From: Pyrenochaeta sp. MPI-SDFR-AT-0127
Taxonomy: Eukaryota; Ascomycota; Dothideomycetes; Pleosporales; Cucurbitariaceae
Reading direction: 5' to 3'
Length of the DNA: 64,000 nt
Assembly (NCBI GenBank): GCA_020747015.1
Contig: JAGTJM010000003.1
Location: forward strand, 1,054,001-1,118,000
Shown here: one piece after another, positions 32,860-44,066 of the stretch
How the letters are laid out: each line of letters starts with the position of its first letter
How positions within the stretch are numbered: position 1 is the first letter of the stretch
Notes under the pieces: model-generated
What the model was told of the DNA's origin: nothing
The model's input: the letters and a program-made list of their open reading frames with translations, nothing else
Database searches by the model: none
Position numbers and translations under genes: made by a program

Positions 32860-34705
32860 TCATGGCGCAGGGGCACCTGCAGTTTTGCCAATCGCGTCGC
32901 GCTGTCCTGCGGGTGCAATCCCGCTCTCGACATCTTCTCCCGACTTGCTCAGCCACTTGCTCTTCTTCTGCTCTTTCGCATCTTCGCGCTCCTTCGTTGT
33001 CAGCTCCTCCTTGTCGCCCCCAGCGCGAGTCAGCTTCTTCCAGATCCGCCGCGGCAAGCTCTTCTCCTTCCTTTCTGCCTCTTCCTTCTCGGCCTTGTGT
33101 GCTAGTATCTGTCGCTCCTTTTCTGCACTTTTACTGTTGTCCTTCTGCTCCTCAAGTTTGCGTTGGTGCTCATCCGGGTGCATAACTTTTGTCTCTGCAT
33201 CTTTCACGTGTACAACCCCGTGCTTGAACTTTCTCCTTGTCTTGACATAGGCTTCGAGTCCGACGAGCACGGCGTAAGACCGCGAAATCGACACTCGAGA
33301 CATGTCGACGCCGTTTTCCTTCATCGAATGTACAAACGCCCGAAAGTTCTTGGTTGGAGGGCGGTAGTGCCCTGATAGCGGGGAAAGACGACGGAGTTGG
33401 CCGTTCTTGATCTTGATCAGACCTGCAGCAGCTATACGAGCGCCATGAAGAAACGAGCTGTGCTGAAAAGCGCCAGATTGTTTGATACCGATATACAGCC
33501 GAAAAGATGTATCCGCAACCTAGCTTGATGTGAGCACTGATTCCGCGTAATATAACTGGCATGACTTACGAATATCCACGAATTTGGCTTCACGGAACCA
33601 CGCAGGAGATGGTTGAGAATCGTAGCTGCTGATACATACTTGATCTTCGACATACCCTTTGCTTTATCCAGGTCTTCGTTGACGTAGTGCTCTGCTTCGG
33701 CATCACTCTGGTCTACTGAGGAACCAGAACTCATTGAAGACACTGCAGAGTTGCGGCGAAAGTTCTTGCTCTGTCCATCGTGAAGAAGCTGTCCGTTCGG
33801 CCCGTAAGCTGGCGTGTCATCGTCTGTTGGCACGATGCCATTTACGCTGTCTTTGTATTCCACAGTGGTACTGATGCGCTCGCCATTCTTTGCCCAGCAT
33901 AACCGCCCTTCTTTGTCAATAGTGACGAGGTAATTTAGGCGTTCTTCTCGTGACAGATAGCGCACCTGCTCCTTTTCCAATCTCTCTCTAGATACAGTAG
34001 GAAGTTCAACATTCCTCCCTTCGCCTTTATCTAGCCAATAGAAGAAGTTTTCGTGCGTCTCCGCCTTCTTCCACTGCTCATGGTATGCTCGCAGGTTGCT
34101 GCCATACCGATGCTTCTGGTCTACCATCTCGAGAAAATATTGTAGATCCATCATCTTAGCTGTTCTCTCACGCTCGGCCTTTGCTTCGCCGGTCTTCTTC
34201 TTCTGCTCTGATCTCTCTTCTGGTGTCTGCTCGTCTTCCGAGTCCGACTGCGATACATCTTCAGGGTCGTCGGCGCCTGCTCGTCGCGCTATCTCCCCCA
34301 CACGCTTCCATTTCTGGCGGGCTGCACTCGAGTTTGCTCGCGCGCGCTGTTCAGGCGTGGTCAAGGTCTCTTGGAGGGCGATTTGTTCGGAGCGTGACTT
34401 CGGTCGGGTTGCATGGCGCCATTTGGCTTGGACATTTAGCATGCGCGCATAAAGTAGAGGTTGGCGTAGCTACCATCCCTTACAGCCTAGACAGTGTCAG
34501 TGGTCATACTTCAAGACTAAGCAGATACTGAGCCGCCGACCTCTGCCCAGCGTGCACTAGCATCCAGGCCGATGCCTTTCAGCTGTCTCCGCTCTCGATA
34601 ACCACGATAGTTGCGCTGAATCATCTGTGCAGCTTGTTCTTGCTCTTGATCGCCAGACTCGACACTGGCGATCTTGTCGGCCGCAACATGTTGGACCTCG
34701 CCCAT
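32860..34705 (-). CDS. IQ-motif calmodulin-binding protein, fungal IQM-like
   Basis: Resembles plant IQM calmodulin-binding proteins. Four exons: 34541-34705 (donor could instead leave the exon end at 34529), a 13-nt microexon 34474-34486, 33570-34426 and 32860-33519; about 564 residues. The IQ motif is IQRNYRGYRERR (residues about 29-40). The IQM core follows: KHRYGSNLRAYHEQW, FFYWLDKGEG, WIFVADTSFRLYIG (built across the last intron), GAFQHSSFLHGARIAAAG and LSPLSGHYRPPTKNFRAF. The microexon gives RWAEAVRDAKWRHATRPK, continuous with the flanking exons. The tail is Lys/Glu-rich and coiled-coil-like. It probably acts as a Ca2+/calmodulin-linked cytosolic protein; no enzyme activity is known for the family. 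Confidence 0.82.
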
Positions 34706-35612
34706 GGTGCTCTCCTGCGCATGAGGGTTGTGTCAAACATTTGGAAGTCAAGTCATCCGGATACGCGGGGAGGTTTGGCGGCGGCACCTTGTCGGTGGGG
34801 GCTAGCCAGATCAACAGCCCCTGCAACTTTTCCCTGTTGCTCGGCAGACCGGCAGGCTTGCGACGTCACCAGCTAGCCATGCAACACCAAACGAACATCA
34901 CCACTTCTGAGAGGCCGACGCGTGTACATGTTGCAGATCTATACTACCAGTACTACTTTTGATTGGTGCTTGAAAAGCACCGCTTCGTAGAATAGTCTAC
35001 CATTCTCATGGCCAGTATTAGTGAAGCCGAACGATTGAACAACTTTCAAAGATTTTGCAAATGTACATTGGTACCTGTAAGAGCTCGTCAAGTAGATACA
35101 AGTGGTTTATATGCATCTGCGAAGAGCTTGATAACGAGCTTTCAAATAGCTGCTCGTCCGAATGATAGACAGCTAATCCCAACACGAGCTCCTTAACATC
35201 TTCAGAGACATCGAGGCAATCAAGACAATTCAGGAGCTAGTCCGGTGAGCCCAAATTGCATGAAAATTGAACGAATCGTGTCAGGCCATCGGCCTCAGTT
35301 TTGGTTCGTCTGGCGAAGCGATGCTTGGCAGAGTCGGTGTAATCATTCAGCCTCAACCTTGCACCTCCCAGCCTGGTCACATCATTGTCTTGCCTCTTCT
35401 CGATCTCTCTGCTCTGGCCAAACAGGCTTATAGCATGGAAGAAACTGCTAATGTCCATTCATTTCGGGCACGAACGGACTCGATGCTAACGGGCATCTTT
35501 GATAGGCTGTCGTTGAAAGGGACAACTTTGGAAGCGCATGCACGTTCGAAGCCCTTAGCTCCCAGCACCGAAAAGGCATCTTTGTCGGTGTAGGTTCTAT
35601 CCAGATTTGGCA
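34706..35612. other. Intergenic region
   Basis: About 0.9 kb between divergent genes. No conserved coding sequence is visible; the first exon of the 35613 gene may lie in it. Confidence 0.45.
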
Positions 35613-36286
35613 ATGTACCTCGCAGCATTTTTAAGATTAATTTGTCTCACTAGAACAACACCGCAAAGCCAACGCGACAATCTACTACTTCGTCTGCCTG
35701 CGGAACTCAGGAATCGAATCTACGAGCTTGTCCTCGGTGGAAGAACCTACAGGTTTAAAGACACTGTTTGCACAAATCATGCAAGGCTAGACACGAGCGA
35801 ACGACACATCTTCGGCCTTCTGTACGTCTGTCGCCAGATCCACTTTGAAACCGCCCTGTTACCCTACTCGATGAACATTTTCTCCTTCCGCGACTTCGAC
35901 ATCAGCCTCTACCCGTTCTTGAAAGAGAGGTCACCTGCTCAATTCCGGTCCTTACGCTCGCTTGAGCTAATCACTTATCAAGCTGGACAGTAAGGGCTTC
36001 CAATACGAGATGTGTACATCATATCCACTAACTTATTGCTTCTATCCTCAGAATGTGGGCGGAGCCTGAATTGTTCTCTGAAAACTTTACAGAAGAGGTC
36101 AGAGTACTAGCACGGCTTCCCAACTTGAGACACGTCCGTATGATCATTGACACCAAGGAGTCTCTGTATCGTGGGTGGCGCCCAGACGATCTTGACTTTG
36201 AGTATGTGCGCAAGAATAAGGAGATGTTGGAGCGCGTCATCCATTCGCATAGACCTGATATCGTCGTTACTTTCTGGTGGGTTTAG
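35613..36286 (+). CDS. Small 2EXR/F-box-like protein, family member B
   Basis: Two visible exons, 35613-35989 and 36052-36286, with a 62-nt intron (donor gtaagg), giving 203 residues. Core motifs are NLLLRLPAELRNRIYELVLGG, split here as LLLRLPAELRNRIY and ELVLGG, then VCRQIHFETALLPYSMN and SPAQFRSLRSLEL. These match members A (5242) and C (36847). The start at 35613 is the first in-frame ATG. The family intron may also exist here: an acceptor cactag at about 35655 would open the frame as Thr-Thr-Pro-Gln in the same phase, with the first exon further upstream and not identified. Function unknown; tandem neighbour of member C. Confidence 0.65.
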
Positions 36287-36846
36287 ATGACTGGTTTAAC
36301 CACGGCTTGATCGGACAAGACTACCATGTATTCCATGGCTGATTTTCAAGCTCGGGATATGTTCCTTGCTGGGGTCACCCGGTTTCGTTGCAGATCTCTT
36401 CATTAACTGAATCGTGGCAGTAGCTAACGTCAAAAATGAGTTACGTTTACCCAAGAAATATATATGTAGTAGCAACACACTTTCCTCATATCTAAGCTTA
36501 TTTAAATATACGTCTTTACTGGGCATGACGCCTCACATCAAAAAACCACAGGTTCTCTCCCATTAATGTAAAAGTGATGGTCCAAATCAATCGTGAAGTC
36601 TGTCAGCTCCCTAGATTTGCAGTACCACAGGGATTCTAATGAAGGGAGATATATTATCTTTCTCTATTTTGTACAGTTTCCATGTCACGCCAAATATCAG
36701 AGATAGTCATGTATTCCTTGGCTGTACATTACACTCAGACTTTGATTCATTAGGTCATGATTCAAGGCTCTTCGACAGTTTATTTGAAGATTCTCTTTGC
36801 TATTTCCATTCACCTCACTTCTCTACTCCAGTTCAATTCATTGATC
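36287..36846. other. Intergenic region between tandem 2EXR-like genes
   Basis: AT-rich, no conserved gene. The frame open from 36639 into the next gene is unspliced leader and intron sequence rather than coding sequence. Confidence 0.5.
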
Positions 36847-37490
36847 ATGGTCTCCGATATACAACTGCAAATGTAAGATACTGTCTAAGCGCTGGGGCAA
36901 TCGAATGTAATAACTTCGGCAGTACAGCCCGAAACCAAGAACAATCCCTCCTATTACGCCTTCCAGCTGAGCTTCAGGAGCAGATCTACAATTATGCGCT
37001 AGGTGGGAATGTCCATAAGCTTACCAGTCTTACTTTCTATTCTGAGCCCACACAAATACGCAAAGTTGGCGGAAAAGCGAATGAACTGGCGCTATTAAAA
37101 GTCTGCCGCCAGATCAATGCTGCGACTAAACTACTCCCATACTCGCTGAACACATTTTCGTTTAGGGACTTTTCCTGTGTATCTATATTTCAAAGTCGTT
37201 GCACTCCTGAGCAACTTGGGGTTATAAAAACCATACAGCTCTTCAAGTGGTACCCGTCATGGGTGTTCGAACTCATCAGCCACTATTCAGATCCGGACAT
37301 AATTTTTCCCTTGAGTCGCTTTGGAACAATTTCGAAGATCATATTCATTAGCGTTGATGCGACGGGCGCGACAGAAGATGAGATAGAAGAACACCGAGAG
37401 GAGCTTGTAAATGGTCTCAAGAGGAAGCTTCCAGGTGTAATCATAACGATAAAGCCGTGGGCGGTGGATATGAGAGATCTAATAGATTAG
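36847..37490 (+). CDS. Small 2EXR/F-box-like protein, family member C
   Basis: Preferred model: exon 1 36847-36872 (MVSDIQLQ plus two bases), a 50-nt intron with donor gtaaga and acceptor ggcag, exon 2 36923-37490; 197 residues. The phase-2 junction gives Ile-Thr-Ala-Arg-Asn-Gln just before SLLLRLPAELQEQIYNYALGG, here shortened as LLLRLPAELQEQIY. This is the same junction as in member A (Ile-Thr-Gln-Arg-Asn-Gln). Second motif VCRQINAATKLLPYSLNTFSF. An unspliced reading from 36639 is open for 283 codons, but its first 95 residues match nothing in the other members. Function unknown. Confidence 0.68.
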
Positions 37491-38708
37491 TGGAAGTGTT
37501 ATGAGGCTGGCTAGGGTGCCAAAGTAGAGCAGTATATTACTATATTGTACATCAAAAGATTATGACATTTTTAAGAAATGTCAAACACTATTCAACCTTT
37601 CTAGTGGTGTGGTAGTTACAGTGTCGACCAATTCTACCTTAGCTTTTCAATCTTGCTCGGATCGATCTCCTCGAGCACTTTTCCTAGTTCTCGACTATCT
37701 CCGAGTCCTCATCTGTGACTTTCCTATCTTTGGGATGTAATCGACAAGTTTCGCACCACCCCGTGGGAGCGGTATTTTGCAGTCTCTCCACATGACCAAT
37801 CCTCCCCTCTGGGTGAACAAGATCCTGTGTCTCTTCTGGATTATTCTTACCAAATCAATTCCCATTTTCATTATGGTATGTCTGGCAATCGATAAAGTGT
37901 GTATCTTGCCAAACATGCGGGTCACAGCCACGCCAATACACTTTATACTGTCGGCAACAGGCAGGTGGTTTCCCGGTGAAATATAGGGGTTGCAGCATTC
38001 TGAGTCGTGTTCGCCGACATGGTAGGAGATTGTGTTACAAGAACGACTTGGTATGAAAAGCTTTGCAATCTTGGGTGCTAAAGAAGAAGTAGGAGAAGAA
38101 CATAAATGAACCGGCATTCATGCTTTGGCCTGTAGTGACTGTATGCAGAGAATAGTCAGAAGAAAGTGTCAAGCTGTAGAATCGAGTCACCTGTCATTCA
38201 AAACATATCATCCTGCAGGGCCAATGAGTAAGTTTGGGGGCTATTCGCTGTAGACTCAAATATCTAGAATATGGATCACATCATTTGGCTTTTGAGAGGC
38301 CCAATGTGCAGTTCGCACAGAATTTGTAGCATTGTTTGAGGTTGTCATCGTCCTTTCGCGATTAAATATACTGGGGGGCTGGGTTGTAGGGTGTACGATT
38401 GAAAGGACACTTCCGACACATATGACCTTGATGATTGCTCTGTGCCTCAATCGTAAGCGTAGGAAGCTTTTGGCCTAAGTGTTACATATGTAATAGAAGC
38501 GGCCGTTGGGCCAGGTGACGTCGCCTCGGTGAGACAATAGTGCGGCCTCGGTGGTCCGCTTCACCGTTGAGCTCGGACCAACAAATTCATTGTCGCGACT
38601 CCAAACCACGCGCAACACCGTCTCACGCCTTCAACCCACAATCACCCGCCACCAACTACATCAACCACGACCGATCTTTTGGGAGCAGGCTCGCGCGCGC
38701 GGCCCACC
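37491..38708. other. Gene-poor region before TAF2
   Basis: Holds a doubtful reverse-strand reading frame (listed separately), AT-rich DNA, and at 38500-38708 the TAF2 leader with GC-rich sequence. Nothing else is seen. Confidence 0.45.
37695..38117 (-). other. Doubtful or decayed open frame
   Basis: A 140-codon frame ending in KIGKSQMRTRR. Just beyond its stop, another frame reads ELGKVLEEIDPSKIEKLR followed by a stop, which looks like a natural protein end. The two frames may be one gene broken by a frameshift. No family is recognised, so this may equally be chance. Confidence 0.2.
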
Positions 38709-41700
38709 ATGGCGCCCCTCGAGATTGCCGCCTTACCGGTCGACGCCTCGACGGGCGACTCCTTTACTCTGCTCAAGCAGCAGGTTGAGCTCGACTTCAG
38801 CTTCTCTCCGCGCCGAGTCAAAGGGAGGACGACGCTTGACATCCAGCCCGATAAGGCGCAGTTGCGCGAGATTGTCTTGAACTGCCGACAGCTCAAGCCG
38901 ACGAGCATCAAGATTGAGGGAGAGAAGGCGGGTTTCAGCTACTCCAACCTCCACCAACGCCTGACGTTGTACCCGGGCACTGGCCTCGAACAATACCACT
39001 TTGCCAAGGATCGAATAGCGCGACATGTGGTGGATAGCGAGGATGAGCTGGTCATATTTGTCCCAGAGAAGACCAAGATTCGCGCAGTGAAGCCTTCAGA
39101 AGCTGGCATGGCCGATGACGCTCAGGGCACCTTCTATGCGCCGCTCAAACTGGAAATCGACTATGAGCTAGACGACTTCCGAGATGCGCTACACTTTGTC
39201 GGCGTTGAGGACGGAGATCCGCGGTTTCCGCATGCCTACACCCGCAACTCACCCTTTCCAGGAACAGCGTCGTGCTTGTTCCCATGTATAGACGACGGCG
39301 AGACAAGGTGTTTGTTTGAATTGTCCATTAGTCACCCGAGGACTCTAGGAGATGCGCTCAGCAAAGTTTCTGCGCCCAGTGGAAATGCGCTAGCACACGC
39401 GAATCGAACAGAGAAAGCTGACAGTGTCATGCTTGACGCAGATGACGACCAAGTGGATCTATCAGAAGAGGAGAAGGCCATGGAGATGTCAGTCATCGCC
39501 TCAGGTACGCTAACGGACGACATCACAGACCCATCCGACTCTTCTCGCAAGACGGCAAGTTTTAGCTGCGATACTCCAGTTCTGCCTCAGCACATCGGCT
39601 TCGTCATCGGTCCTTTCGAGCACGTCGATCTTTCAGAATACCGCGATCTTGCCGATGACGAGCGTTTGGGAGAGAATGCGATCAAAGTGCACGCTTTCTG
39701 CCTACCAGGCAAGGAGGATGAGGTTCGGAATAGCGCAATGATGCTGGCGCGAGCTCTCGACAATTTCACCGAACGATACCAGAGTTATGCATTTGGAAAT
39801 GCTTATAAGCTTGCCTTCGTAGACGATCTTGAGTACGACACTACACATACGGCCTCATTCTCGATCTGTAGCTCCCGACTTCTCTTCCCAGAGACAGTTT
39901 GGGAACCGCTTGAGCACACAACCAGAGTGCTAGTGCATGCTGTGGCCAGTCAGTGGATAGGTGTTGATGTGGTCGCTCACAATCCAGAAGATTACTGGAT
40001 AGTGGTGGGCGGCTCGTGGTTCATGGCTGAACTCTACCTTCGAGAACTTTTTGGTCGCAATGATTGGCGGTTCAGGCAAAAGCTTATGGTTGACAAAGTC
40101 ATCCAGATGGACAAGAAACGACCTTCTCTGCAGCAGCTCGGTGAATTCTTGCAGCTGGATCCTGGCGAGCAAGAATTCATGGAGATCAAGTCCCTTATGG
40201 TTCTTTCAATCCTCCACAATCGGCTGGTAAAGCAGAGTGGGAAGAATGGTGTCGACAGGTGTCTCTACCGTATGCTGTTCAATGCACGACAAGGCAAGTA
40301 CTCAAATGGCGCGATTGCCACAGATGACTTTCTGGATATTTGCGAGAAGGTGGGCCACCAAAAACTCGAAACGTTTTTCAATCAATGGGTCCTCGGCTCC
40401 GGCTGTCCCACGTTTGAATGTTTCCCATCCTTCAACAAGAAGAAGCAGGTGGTCCAGCTCCGAATTGCGCAAACCCAGGCTGATCCTTCAGTCACAACGA
40501 TTGAGAACCCTCTCGCCGCCGATGACTTCATGCGAGAGGCCAAGGAGAAAGCACGCGGTTTTCGTCCATCGACGGATTCCACGGTCTTCGTAGGTCCAAT
40601 GACCATTCGCATACACGAAGCAGACGGAACACCCTACGAACATATCGTGGAAATCAATTCAAACAATGTCAAAGTCGAGATACCCTACAATACGAAGTAC
40701 AAACGACTCAAGAGGAACCGTTTGAACAAAGAACGGATGGCGGCCGCTGCAGGTCTGGACGCCTCAGGTGAGACGCAGGAGGATGTCACTTTCTACATGT
40801 TAGGAGACCTCTTCACGACTCCAGACGAACACAAAGAGTGGCGACTTGACGACTGGCCGGCCGAGGACGAGGCAAAGCAAGAGCAGGAGGCGTACGAGTG
40901 GATTCGTTTCGATGCAGACTTCGAGTGGATCAGCCGGACTAACATTAACGACATGCCGTCCTATATGTATGTCTCGCAGCTGCAGCAGGATAAGGATGTC
41001 GTTGCACAGGCCGAGTCCATACAATATCTTTCCAACAAGGAGGGCCACAAACTGATTTCGACTTTTCTCATCAAGACCTTGATGGATAATCGATATTTCC
41101 ACGGTATTCGAACCATGGCTGCTGATGTCATGGCGCGAAGCGCTCTAAAGAGGACAGACTGGGTTGGCCTCTTTCACTTAAAGAAGGCTTTCCGCGAGCT
41201 CTTTTGCTTGCCCGGATCGCCCATGACCCGCTCGAATGATTTTTCTGATCGCAGCTTGTATCTCATACAATGTGCTATTCCCAAAGCTATCGCCAAGATC
41301 AAGGGCGAAGATGGGAAAGCTCCAATGGAAGCCAAACGCTTTCTACTCGACGTTGTGCGATACAACGACAACCGTGGCAACGATTATAGCGATGATCATT
41401 ATATCTCGACTCTGATGCAATGTCTCGCAGATTGTCTTTCAAGCTCCAAAAGCAACATCAATCATGACATCAGTGATCAAGAACGAAACGAAGAGTGGGA
41501 TTTTACAGATAAGGCTATTGGGGAGCTCACACGCCATCAGCGCCTTGATGAGTGGATTCCCACTTACCAGAACATCTACACGACCACTGCGCTGAGTTGT
41601 GCGATGAAGCTGACCATGAATGGGGTGTCTCCGTTCAGACCATCTGAGTTCCTGCAGTATGCCCAACTTGGCAATGCAGATAACGTACGATTGAAAGCTT

Positions 41701-43193
41701 GGGAATGCCTCGTTCGCTTGGGATTGTTCCGCAAGGATAGCATCATCAAGTTCCTGATCCATGAGATTCGATCCGACCCATCCCCGTACTTTCGGACACG
41801 ATTGCTTCGTATTTTTGGCATCGCTGTTGGGCAGATTGCCACTGGCGACGTTTACGAGCCAAAGAAAGCGATAGAGAGCTCTGCAGACTCGCTCATTGTG
41901 GAGAATGAGATTGGTAGTCTAGATCGTGCATCGGCCATCGCCCGTCAAAGCTTATATGGTGCAATAAGGGGACTGAAGACTGATGTGCAGGGAAATCTGA
42001 CCCTCAAAGTAGCCCTCGAGGAAGCATTGAGGTCTACGATCTTGTCTACAAGCGACATGTCGGAGCTACTAGACTTCTGTGACATGGTGTATGACCAACA
42101 GAGGCAGAACAAGCTTCCGATTGTACTGCATTACCCACGTTATTGGAAAACGGAACATGTCGGGAGGGCACGACTCCGCTTCTGGAAGTCTGACAAAGTA
42201 CGGACGAAGGCGACACGACCCCTCGTTACGGCGCCGCCCAAACAGATACAGCAGACACCTGTACCAGTACCTGCGCCTGCATCAGTATCAGCACCACCAC
42301 CGGCACCTGTCCAGCAACCACCACTGCCTGCCCCCTTGCCCAAACTATCGCTCAAGATCGGCGCAAACAGGTCGAAGCCTTCTGCGTCATCTCCAACACC
42401 GCTACCGGACTCGGGGCTAGTGAAATCAAGAAGCCAATCTATGGTCTTCTCACCAACAGTGCATCACTCGCCATCTCCTGTGCCACCTTCAACACGAGTA
42501 TCGCCAGTGCCTACACCGGTCGATGTTAAGATCGAGTCGCGAGCATCAACACCTGAGGTCCCTCTCCGATTGACACCAATTCCTTCAAAGGCAAAGGCAA
42601 CACCCACTCCGGCTACTCAGATACCTGTTCTGCCACCAAAGGCTCCCCCAACAGCTCCTCCAGCTCCTAAAGTGGTCACCGCTCGACCCGCTCCCGCTCC
42701 AGTCAATATTCCGTTGTCTGTTGCAGTACCGCCTGCAATCTCATCACCAATCCCGTTGCCCGCGCCAAAGCTGAAAATCAGGACAAAAACTACAGGTGGT
42801 GCTTCCGCTGCCTCGTCCCCACGACCCAGCGCTGCTCCTTCGCCGCGGCCTAGTGCCACTCCCGTGCCTCGCCCCGCAGCGCCTTCCACATCCACTTCTA
42901 CAACCAAACCAGCCAAGCACAAGAAGAGCAAAATTGTCAAGCTACAGCTTGCATCCACACTTCTTTCACGCTTTGCTAACGATGGAAGTAGAAAGAGGAA
43001 ACTGCAAGCTGGAGATGACGAGCGACCTTCTAAGAGGCAGAGTCTAGAGCCCAATGGGGTATTGAATAGTGCGGGTGGCAAGACAGGTTTGGTGCGAGTG
43101 GAGAGAATTGGTGGTGACAGGCCGAAGCTGATTGTGAAGATGAAAGTTGGCAAGGGGGCATTACCCGTGAACGGAGGGGCCAGCAGGCCGTGA
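38709..43193 (+). CDS. TAF2: TFIID subunit TAF2 (TAF150/TSM1)
   Basis: Subunit of the general transcription factor TFIID that binds initiator DNA near the start site; nuclear. One long exon, 1,494 residues; start MAPLEIAALPVD at 38709 is the first ATG and sits in a good context (ccaccatgg). The first ~650 residues have the M1 aminopeptidase-like fold, with the N-terminal beta domain and FPGTASCLFPCIDD. The catalytic HExxH of true peptidases is replaced by HAVAS (from His410), so it is a pseudo-enzyme, as expected for TAF2. A helical HEAT-like part follows. The last ~300 residues are Pro/Ser/Ala-rich and end with basic clusters (KHKKSK, SRKRK) that may be nuclear signals. Confidence 0.93.
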   Translation: MAPLEIAALPVDASTGDSFTLLKQQVELDFSFSPRRVKGRTTLDIQPDKAQLREIVLNCRQLKPTSIKIEGEKAGFSYSNLHQRLTLYPGTGLEQYHFAKDRIARHVVDSEDELVIFVPEKTKIRAVKPSEAGMADDAQGTFYAPLKLEIDYELDDFRDALHFVGVEDGDPRFPHAYTRNSPFPGTASCLFPCIDDGETRCLFELSISHPRTLGDALSKVSAPSGNALAHANRTEKADSVMLDADDDQVDLSEEEKAMEMSVIASGTLTDDITDPSDSSRKTASFSCDTPVLPQHIGFVIGPFEHVDLSEYRDLADDERLGENAIKVHAFCLPGKEDEVRNSAMMLARALDNFTERYQSYAFGNAYKLAFVDDLEYDTTHTASFSICSSRLLFPETVWEPLEHTTRVLVHAVASQWIGVDVVAHNPEDYWIVVGGSWFMAELYLRELFGRNDWRFRQKLMVDKVIQMDKKRPSLQQLGEFLQLDPGEQEFMEIKSLMVLSILHNRLVKQSGKNGVDRCLYRMLFNARQGKYSNGAIATDDFLDICEKVGHQKLETFFNQWVLGSGCPTFECFPSFNKKKQVVQLRIAQTQADPSVTTIENPLAADDFMREAKEKARGFRPSTDSTVFVGPMTIRIHEADGTPYEHIVEINSNNVKVEIPYNTKYKRLKRNRLNKERMAAAAGLDASGETQEDVTFYMLGDLFTTPDEHKEWRLDDWPAEDEAKQEQEAYEWIRFDADFEWISRTNINDMPSYMYVSQLQQDKDVVAQAESIQYLSNKEGHKLISTFLIKTLMDNRYFHGIRTMAADVMARSALKRTDWVGLFHLKKAFRELFCLPGSPMTRSNDFSDRSLYLIQCAIPKAIAKIKGEDGKAPMEAKRFLLDVVRYNDNRGNDYSDDHYISTLMQCLADCLSSSKSNINHDISDQERNEEWDFTDKAIGELTRHQRLDEWIPTYQNIYTTTALSCAMKLTMNGVSPFRPSEFLQYAQLGNADNVRLKAWECLVRLGLFRKDSIIKFLIHEIRSDPSPYFRTRLLRIFGIAVGQIATGDVYEPKKAIESSADSLIVENEIGSLDRASAIARQSLYGAIRGLKTDVQGNLTLKVALEEALRSTILSTSDMSELLDFCDMVYDQQRQNKLPIVLHYPRYWKTEHVGRARLRFWKSDKVRTKATRPLVTAPPKQIQQTPVPVPAPASVSAPPPAPVQQPPLPAPLPKLSLKIGANRSKPSASSPTPLPDSGLVKSRSQSMVFSPTVHHSPSPVPPSTRVSPVPTPVDVKIESRASTPEVPLRLTPIPSKAKATPTPATQIPVLPPKAPPTAPPAPKVVTARPAPAPVNIPLSVAVPPAISSPIPLPAPKLKIRTKTTGGASAASSPRPSAAPSPRPSATPVPRPAAPSTSTSTTKPAKHKKSKIVKLQLASTLLSRFANDGSRKRKLQAGDDERPSKRQSLEPNGVLNSAGGKTGLVRVERIGGDRPKLIVKMKVGKGALPVNGGASRP

Positions 43194-44066
43194 AAACTTT
43201 ACCAGCACTAAAAACAAAGCTGTATTAATGTACAGTTCATTTCCCGGTTGCGAGATTGCAATGACGGGGAGGCGGGGGGGTTTTTTCTTAGTTCCCCAAG
43301 GATTCGGAGGAGACACATGCATCTTATGGAGTTTTATTTCGGCCTCAAAATGGAACTGAATGTAGGATAGGGATACCAGCATTCGGCAATGGCGTTCTGG
43401 GTCGGCTCGAGTCGATATACCCCTTGTTTTTCAAGGTTCTGGCCATGCAAGGCTAGACGATAGGAGATGAATCAATGCACTCTATACATTTGCATTCTTT
43501 ATGCTTCTTGCTTTCATGACTCTTCCTCTACCCCGATTGAATGCCCAAGACAATTACCTTTTCTATTTGTTTCCGAACGTCTCGGATCGATGTCCAACAG
43601 TTGAGCAGAAGGCCTTAGTGACTTCGATGGATTTATAGTTCATGTTTAGGTGCCCAGCTTCGGTTCCCTCCTGGATTATTTTATTCGCGTATCCGAACAC
43701 GGCTTGCAAAGAAGCCTACCTTAACTTTCGTTGCCTGCCTCGGCCTTAAGATGTGTTAGTAGCTACATCATATTGCAGTTGATTGTGTAACCTTGTCTTC
43801 ACGCATATGTTTAGTAAAATTCCCATTCGCTCTATTCACAAAGCATGACTGCGATATGACGTGATTGTTTTAAAATAGGGTCTCCGGCTTTTATCGATGG
43901 ACCATGCCATATTCTGGACTTCTCGGCCTCGTTAGTTGGGCGGTGAGCCTGCTCACTCGGATTCGTGCCATTTTACAGCTGTCTTGGCATATGTCCTCCA
44001 CCCCGCCTTCTCTGCGATCTTCTTTTCCCATTCTCGCATGCAACAGTGGACTACCGTTCTTCTACT
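43194..44066. other. Intergenic region
   Basis: No coding signal. A G8/T6 homopolymer pair lies near 43272-43287, close to the TAF2 3' end. Confidence 0.5.

Noticed and set aside
36639..36922. Unspliced N-terminal extension of the 2EXR-like gene (283-residue model).
   Set aside because: The extension is unlike the paralogues, while splicing of a perfect 50-nt intron gives the family junction.
39930..39960. TAF2 as an active M1 aminopeptidase.
   Set aside because: The zinc-binding HExxH is replaced by HAVAS, as expected for TAF2.
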